This document shows positions 59,050 through 64,000 of a stretch of 64,000 nt of DNA, piece by piece; the first letter of the stretch is position 1, and each line of letters opens with the position of its first letter. The stretch is from Saussurea involucrata (taxonomy: Eukaryota > Streptophyta > Magnoliopsida > Asterales > Asteraceae): contig CM066317.1 in the NCBI GenBank assembly GCA_033807775.1, forward strand, positions 33,111,870-33,175,869, written 5' to 3'. The notes under the pieces were generated by a model, which saw only the letters and a program-made list of their open reading frames with translations, made no database searches and was not told the DNA's origin. Both the position numbers and the translations under genes were made by a program.

Positions 59050-61020
59050 ATCTCCCCCTAAAGTTATATAAAGAAAAATGGTCTTGCAAACTTTAGGTCT
59101 TGATCTTCTCTTCCTGTTGAATCTTTGAAACACTTTGGTGTTGCATGTCGTCATGACTTTCCAAGCTCCCCCTTGAATAAAACTCTTATCTTCATATCTT
59201 CAACTTTATAACCAGATTCAACGTATAATTACCTCGACTGATTGCACTACAAGCAGCTTTCAACTGTAGGAACTCAACACATCGGATAAGCACACAAGAA
59301 AGTTAACGTGCGAGTTGTGTGACATTCCATAGTGTGACTTCAGTTTAAAATATAGAATCTGTCTTTGAACCACGAGTTGAATACCCTTTCAGCTTTCAGA
59401 ACTTATAGAACCAATATGCTCAAAGGAGGAAATAGTTTGTAGCGAACAACACTTGATAAGGAATGAGAAGAATCAATAAAATACTTCAATATGTGAATCC
59501 CATGGCTTTTCAACCTTGGATTTAACAAAATAATCTTTGCAGTTTTTCATATTCAAGCAAAGCACAGTTACTCCCCCTCAGTTTTTGCTAACTCCCCCTC
59601 CACATGATAATCTGTGTCTTTGAATCTGTATTATTTCTCTCCCTCATGATGATTAGGAGCATCTGGAGCATCATGTAACTTCAAAGACAAAACTGATGAG
59701 TAGCAAAATATCAGATGAAACGTTTTAGTGACCAAGGGGTAAATATCTAACACAGAAACACAATAGTAACTGTTATCACAACAATTAAGAAATTGTGTGG
59801 CCTCTGTTCAGAGTTGGCATTGGGGTATCTCTGATAGGACTTCCAGTTATCACTGAAGTAAATTTTTAAAAAATTACTTCTCAAACTGTTTCGGCAATAT
59901 CACAAAGATATGCGATTGGAATCACAAAGACTCGTGCATGTTTGAAAGAAATAATTTATATCTGTTTGGCTCAAAATGTTGATTTAACCTGGGATGCAAG
60001 TGAAAAATCAATAGACTCAGTGATTAGAATATGAAGTTCGGAGACCGGAGCTTATGTCTTCCTTTTTTCAATAGCTAAGACCTCCGAGTGAGGAATAGAT
60101 AGATTATGTGTTAATTCTCCGTGAATATATGAAACAAGCATTGTGAGATACTTGAGTGGCTAGGTGGGGTGACACGAGTTATCGACACTGGGTCCATGTT
60201 TGTTCAATATTCATCTCCAAAGAACGAGAATGAATAGATTATGTGGTGACCCGGATAACTGACTCGGTTTGGTAAGGACCAATATATATTCTTTTAAGTC
60301 CTGTCACATCCTCACCAAATTTTTTTCACTCCAAACTCATCTATCAAGCTAGACCCCTCAGTGATGTCTATAAATGGATGTGTTTCTTGGGTAGGTCGTT
60401 CCGGTTCTGGATAGACCATAGAAACAATATAATTCCTAACACTCCTTTCATGCATCGAGTAGAACAGTTTAGTAAACAGTGAAGTACGAGTTCTAAATTG
60501 AAATGTTTAGAAGTCTAAGCATTTAAGAACGAGTCCTGATCTGAGATGATCAGAAGTCATAAAAATCATTTGAAATATAGAATTTCAAGAAACAAGATCA
60601 AGCGCTAAACAGAATTACTCATTGAGCACATTATGGTAAAAAAATGAAAGAATTATCAGAAAGTTTAATTGTGAAGAACAAGTCACAATAATATGTCAGA
60701 TAAGAATTAAATCATTAATAGAAATGATGAACTTTGAACGCAAATAGGAATTCAAACGAGTGTATTTCCATCGAAAAATCAGCAAATATAAGAGACATGG
60801 AAATAACTAATCAAGAAAATATAACACGTGGCAATCATGGAAGTTAACATCAAAGAATAACAAACACAGGTAAGTTATTTAGAATGCATTACCACGGTTC
60901 TTTGAATTCACTAAAAAATGCATTTATGTGACAAATACCTGATACTCCCCCTCAAATGTGGCATAACCTTCGAATGCAGTTATGTGAAAAGTATATTCTG
61001 AACTAAATGCACATGACATT
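59050..61020 (-). other. Non-coding 3' region of element D with repeated polypurine-like motifs
   Basis: The true tract is at 59062-59050 (minus TAGGGGGAGAT). Further CTCCCCCT copies lie at 59166-59174, 59571-59579, 59592-59600 and 60945-60953. No frame of note; no pol similarity on either strand. Confidence 0.6.
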
Positions 61021-63028
61021 CCTACAAAATAGATTAGAAGGATTTTGGTATTCATCCTTTGATGGATCCTTGACGGTTAGATGCTCTATTATAGTGAGGA
61101 CCGGGGATACTATAAGTACCATACCAATGAGATGAATATTTACGGTCAACAAAATCATTCATACCACATGCAGAACAACAAATACAATCATGAGAAAGTT
61201 GAAACAACTGTTGAATTGAGTAAACTCTTAAAGGAAACATGTTTTGTTCAACAGAAGTACGAGAATTAAAGGCATCATGAATATGATTGTATGTCCTAAC
61301 ATGCGAAACTGAATTAAATGAATTTGTAGTTGATGTGCTTTCATTTGACCTTTTCACTACCCAAACTTGTTTGAACCTTTTTCTCCGACCATTATTATCT
61401 GAAATATCATTAAAGTCACGATCAGTAGAGCTTGAGTAGTAAGGATGTCTATCTTGAGGTCGACCGATTTGTTTTGTGTCTATGAATGTTTTTTGAATTT
61501 AGATTTGTTTTTACAAACTTCATTCACTGACCTGGTTTTAGGTGCGGATGTAGAACATTCACCCTTTTGAAATTTTACCGGTCGATCAACCATTTTTGAA
61601 AGAAAATCGGTATGGCTTGGAAAAGGTTTATCGAATTCAAACTTCGAAAACTCCTCATCTGAACAAATATTTGAATTCATGAATGCGGAAAAGTCATTTT
61701 CACTTTCGGATGGAACATCCGTAGATGAAGTAGTTGAGGAACAATTAGGAACGGTGTTTTGCAAATAATCAGTTGCGGAAGCTTTTTGGAAATCAGAATT
61801 TAGATTCTTTGGCAAACTTATCACTTGAGGTTCTTTTCCTTTTCTTGGAGAAATTTTGCTTATAAAAGCCTTACAAGAAGATGTATCTGATGAGTTGGAG
61901 GAAGGTTCAGACAGAGTAACTTTCTTGTTTTGAAGTCGGTCAAACTTCTTTTGAAGTTCGCCCTTACTAACTTGCTCTTGCATCACTTCTGTTGCCAAAG
62001 CAGACAATTTTCATGTGAGACGGTTGATTTCTACACAGTTTCTGTTTTAGTGGAATTGAAATTCTCAAGTTTAAGTAAAAGTTCTTGTTTTTCCTTTCGA
62101 AATTTAGTCCTTTCCTGTTCAAGTGACTCCTCTAACTCGACTATTTTCATTTCCAAAACAAAGAGGAGGAACGTAGCGTTTAAACTCGTTCGTCTCTGTT
62201 TTAATTTCAGTTGCTAGGGCCTCGTCCTTTTTATAGGAATCCTTAGGCTTTGCAACTTTGTAGCCGTCAAAGTAGTCATTCGAGAGGTACTTGGACTTTT
62301 TTTCTCTCATAAGATGTGTTAAGAACTTCATACGCAAAAGGTAATTGCATTTTAGTTGTATGCTTGCGTTTATATTCCTCAGTTTCCTCTTCTTTCTCTT
62401 CGAGTGGTCCCGTCCATTTGATTTTATATTGGGGATATCTTTTCTCGAGACCAAAGAAGTTAAAATCGTATAGAGTAGGCCTCATTGTCAAAACCTTTTT
62501 CAAATAATGTGGGTTGTCGTACCCAATTCCCCATTCTTTGTTGAAGTAACGAAAATCCTTCGGTTTGTTCAGATGTATCGTTTGATTAGTTTGACCTCAT
62601 TTATAAAGTTTAAGTTCAAGGTCTTGTGTTTTTGAAACAAGCTCTTTGATTTCTATTTGAAGAGAAGAGCATTGATAGACAACCTCAGCTTTTTCATTCT
62701 CACACTGATCAAGCTTTGCAGTTATTTCAGATATCTTAGCCCTAAGGTCTTTGGGTGCAATGAAAAGATTTGCACACTTTTCCTTTAAATAAGCATTATC
62801 AGACTTAAGTTTCTCTGTAATCTTTCTTTGGACCTCTAACTATTCATTTAAAGTGGATATTTCAAGCAGATGTTCGATAGAGGTAAACATATAGGACTCT
62901 ACCTTTTGACCAAGCAGTTGAATCTGATCGACTAAAGCTTTATGAGTTGGTAGACATACCTGACAAGATTCTCCGAGGGATGGAGGATTGCTGTGGTTGC
63001 CCATTGCAAGAGCATCTCGAGAAGACAT
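61021..63028 (-). pseudogene. gag: Element D gag-like coding region
   Basis: ATG at 63028-63026 starts a coiled-coil region (with stops near 62840 and 62598), then NKEWGIGYDNPHYLKKV and MRPTLYDFNFFGLEK, a block seen in gags of this copia group. A Ser-rich acidic part (62007-61480) and a Ser/His/Tyr-rich part (61357-61052) follow. It ends with stop-IPKSF, where the Trp of the usual WIPK/WVPK tail has become TGA. I see no zinc knuckle. Several frame changes. Confidence 0.5.
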
Positions 63029-63104
63029 CTTTATTGCATTTAGATGATCGTCAGACAGTATACGGTTCGATTCAAAATTCAGACAGTATCAAAAATACTT
63101 TCGG

Positions 63105-63570
63105 GTGGTTTCCGGATAGGGAATCCGGAAAAGTGGGTTTCCGGGTGAAGTGTTCGGACAAAGCAAAAAGTTACCGAATAGGTAAGTATCCGGTAAAACA
63201 AGTTACCGAATAAAACAAACAAAAAAGTTATCGGGTAACTGAGTATGTCCGGTTAAGTGAGTAATCAGAAAAAAAAACTTACCGGATGGGTGTAGTGTCC
63301 GAATAGGTGAGATCCGGAAAGAATAGCTTTCCGGGTAGAGGGCGATCCGGATTGTTGAACTTTCCGGTTGAAAATGCTATCCGGATGAGAAGGTACCGGG
63401 AACAGCTTACCGGATATGGTGCGTCCGGATACAAGAGTAATCAGGATAGAACGTCCGGATAGGAGGACTTACCCAGGAAGAATTGAACTGACCGGATGGG
63501 TACGTCCGGATACTGATGGTACCCGGATAGATGCGAAAAACTTATCGGATGGAATGCAGACTTCCGGACA
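63105..63570 (-). repeat. CCGGA cluster in the leader of element D
   Basis: About 19 CCGG in 466 bases, mostly as TCCGGAT or ACCGGAT, with irregular spacing (not a simple tandem array), between the primer-binding site and the gag start. Confidence 0.75.
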
Positions 63571-63948
63571 CGACGGCTGTGCGTGCAATTCGGATCTGCA
63601 ATCGATTAGGGTTGCTCGAATTCGTTCCTAAAAGGTTAGTAGATGGCCAAAACCACAAAAACAATCGAACCCTGTCGATTTCTAAGCAAAATAACTTGAT
63701 TTTGATGAAAAAATTTGAGACTTTTCAAGAATAGAGACCAAAAAATTAAGAACACTATTTTGCTTAAAAACTCACTCAATCAATCAAATTAAACTCTAAA
63801 AACTTGCAGAAACACTAACAATGCTATTATGAATCGATTGTGAGGAGTGGAATCAAACGATTTTGACAAAATCACAAGAATGAGATTTTAGAACACAAAG
63901 GCAGTCGACAGAAACTTACTAGGATACCTTGAATCGATTCGTCTGTCG

Positions 63949-63960
63949 GCTCTGATACCA
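63949..63960 (-). other. Primer-binding site of element D
   Basis: The complement reads TGGTATCAGAGC beside the 5' LTR. Confidence 0.88.
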
Positions 63961-63961
63961 A

Positions 63962-64000
63962 TGGTGGATCCCAGATTAGTGCAATAACAATAGTAACAAC
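63962..64000 (-). repeat. First bases of the 5' LTR of element D
   Basis: TGGATCCCAGATTAGTGCAA and beyond match 58714 onward; cut by the window edge. Confidence 0.8.

Larger units (their letters stand above)
58712..64000 (-). mobile_element. Element D: minus-strand gag-only copia-like element (truncated by the window)
   Basis: 3' LTR 58712-59049, polypurine tract, about 2 kb without coding sequence, a gag-like region (63028 to 61021), a 5' leader with a CCGGA cluster, primer-binding site (63960-63949) and the first bases of the 5' LTR (63962-64000), which match 58714 onward. No protease, integrase or RT is visible, so it would depend on another element. Confidence 0.75.

Noticed and set aside
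61081..61269. Plus-strand frame rich in Tyr, Asn and His
   Set aside because: It is antisense to the Ser/Tyr-rich tail of element D's gag-like region.

Overview
This is plant nuclear DNA made almost entirely of nested LTR retrotransposons. Primer-binding sites match plant initiator tRNA-Met, the Ty1/copia and Ty3/gypsy lineages are plant types, introns are GT-AG, and MITEs and a Helitron are present. The protein flavour suggests an asterid eudicot, perhaps Asteraceae, with low confidence. I see no intact host gene. The only host coding sequence I recognise is one exon of cytosolic GAPDH (33466-33592, minus), probably carried by a Helitron.

Layout. 1-1431: start of a minus-strand copia-type element. 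1432-5127: 3' part of a Tat-like gypsy element, with a four-exon gene on the opposite strand (1782-3874) and a 3' LTR. 5128-25726: older host sequence holding a MITE in a TA microsatellite (5601-5832) and a solo gypsy LTR (6209-23959, target duplication GTTGC). Inside that solo LTR sits giant copia element A (7454-23213, 15.8 kb, LTRs about 2% diverged). 25727-34258: a probable Helitron, split by an internally deleted gypsy element E (26859-32923). 34259-36204: two MITE-like foldbacks and AT-rich DNA. About 36205-58696: copia element C, interrupted by minus-strand copia element B (37554-50259), a 3' fragment of another LTR element (about 54671-55115) and a Tat-type solo LTR (about 55564-56386). 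58712-64000: minus-strand gag-only copia-like element D, running off the right edge.

Three things stand out. First, A, B and C each carry a large accessory gene between RNase H and the 3' LTR. Its N-terminal and C-terminal domains look homologous among the three, joined by coiled-coil and low-complexity linkers. The Tat element has an unrelated-looking but comparable antisense gene. Where the upstream DNA survives (A, B and Tat), the gene has its own promoter-like sequence with ACGT cores, a CCAAT box and a TATA box; the B and Tat genes also contain introns. Second, most families are peppered with their own short word in coding and non-coding DNA, in both orientations: CAGAGG/CCTCTG in A, TCAGCG/CGCTGA in B, CGAC/GTCG in Tat, and CCGGA near the promoters of E and D. 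Third, in A and B gag ends at a stop that is followed within about 20 bases by a 3' splice-site-like sequence and then the protease in another frame.

Taken together, these suggest (inference) element-encoded regulators paired with element-specific DNA or RNA words, by analogy with VANC proteins of VANDAL transposons. All coding regions have stops or frameshifts, so the copies here are probably inactive. Counts were made by eye.
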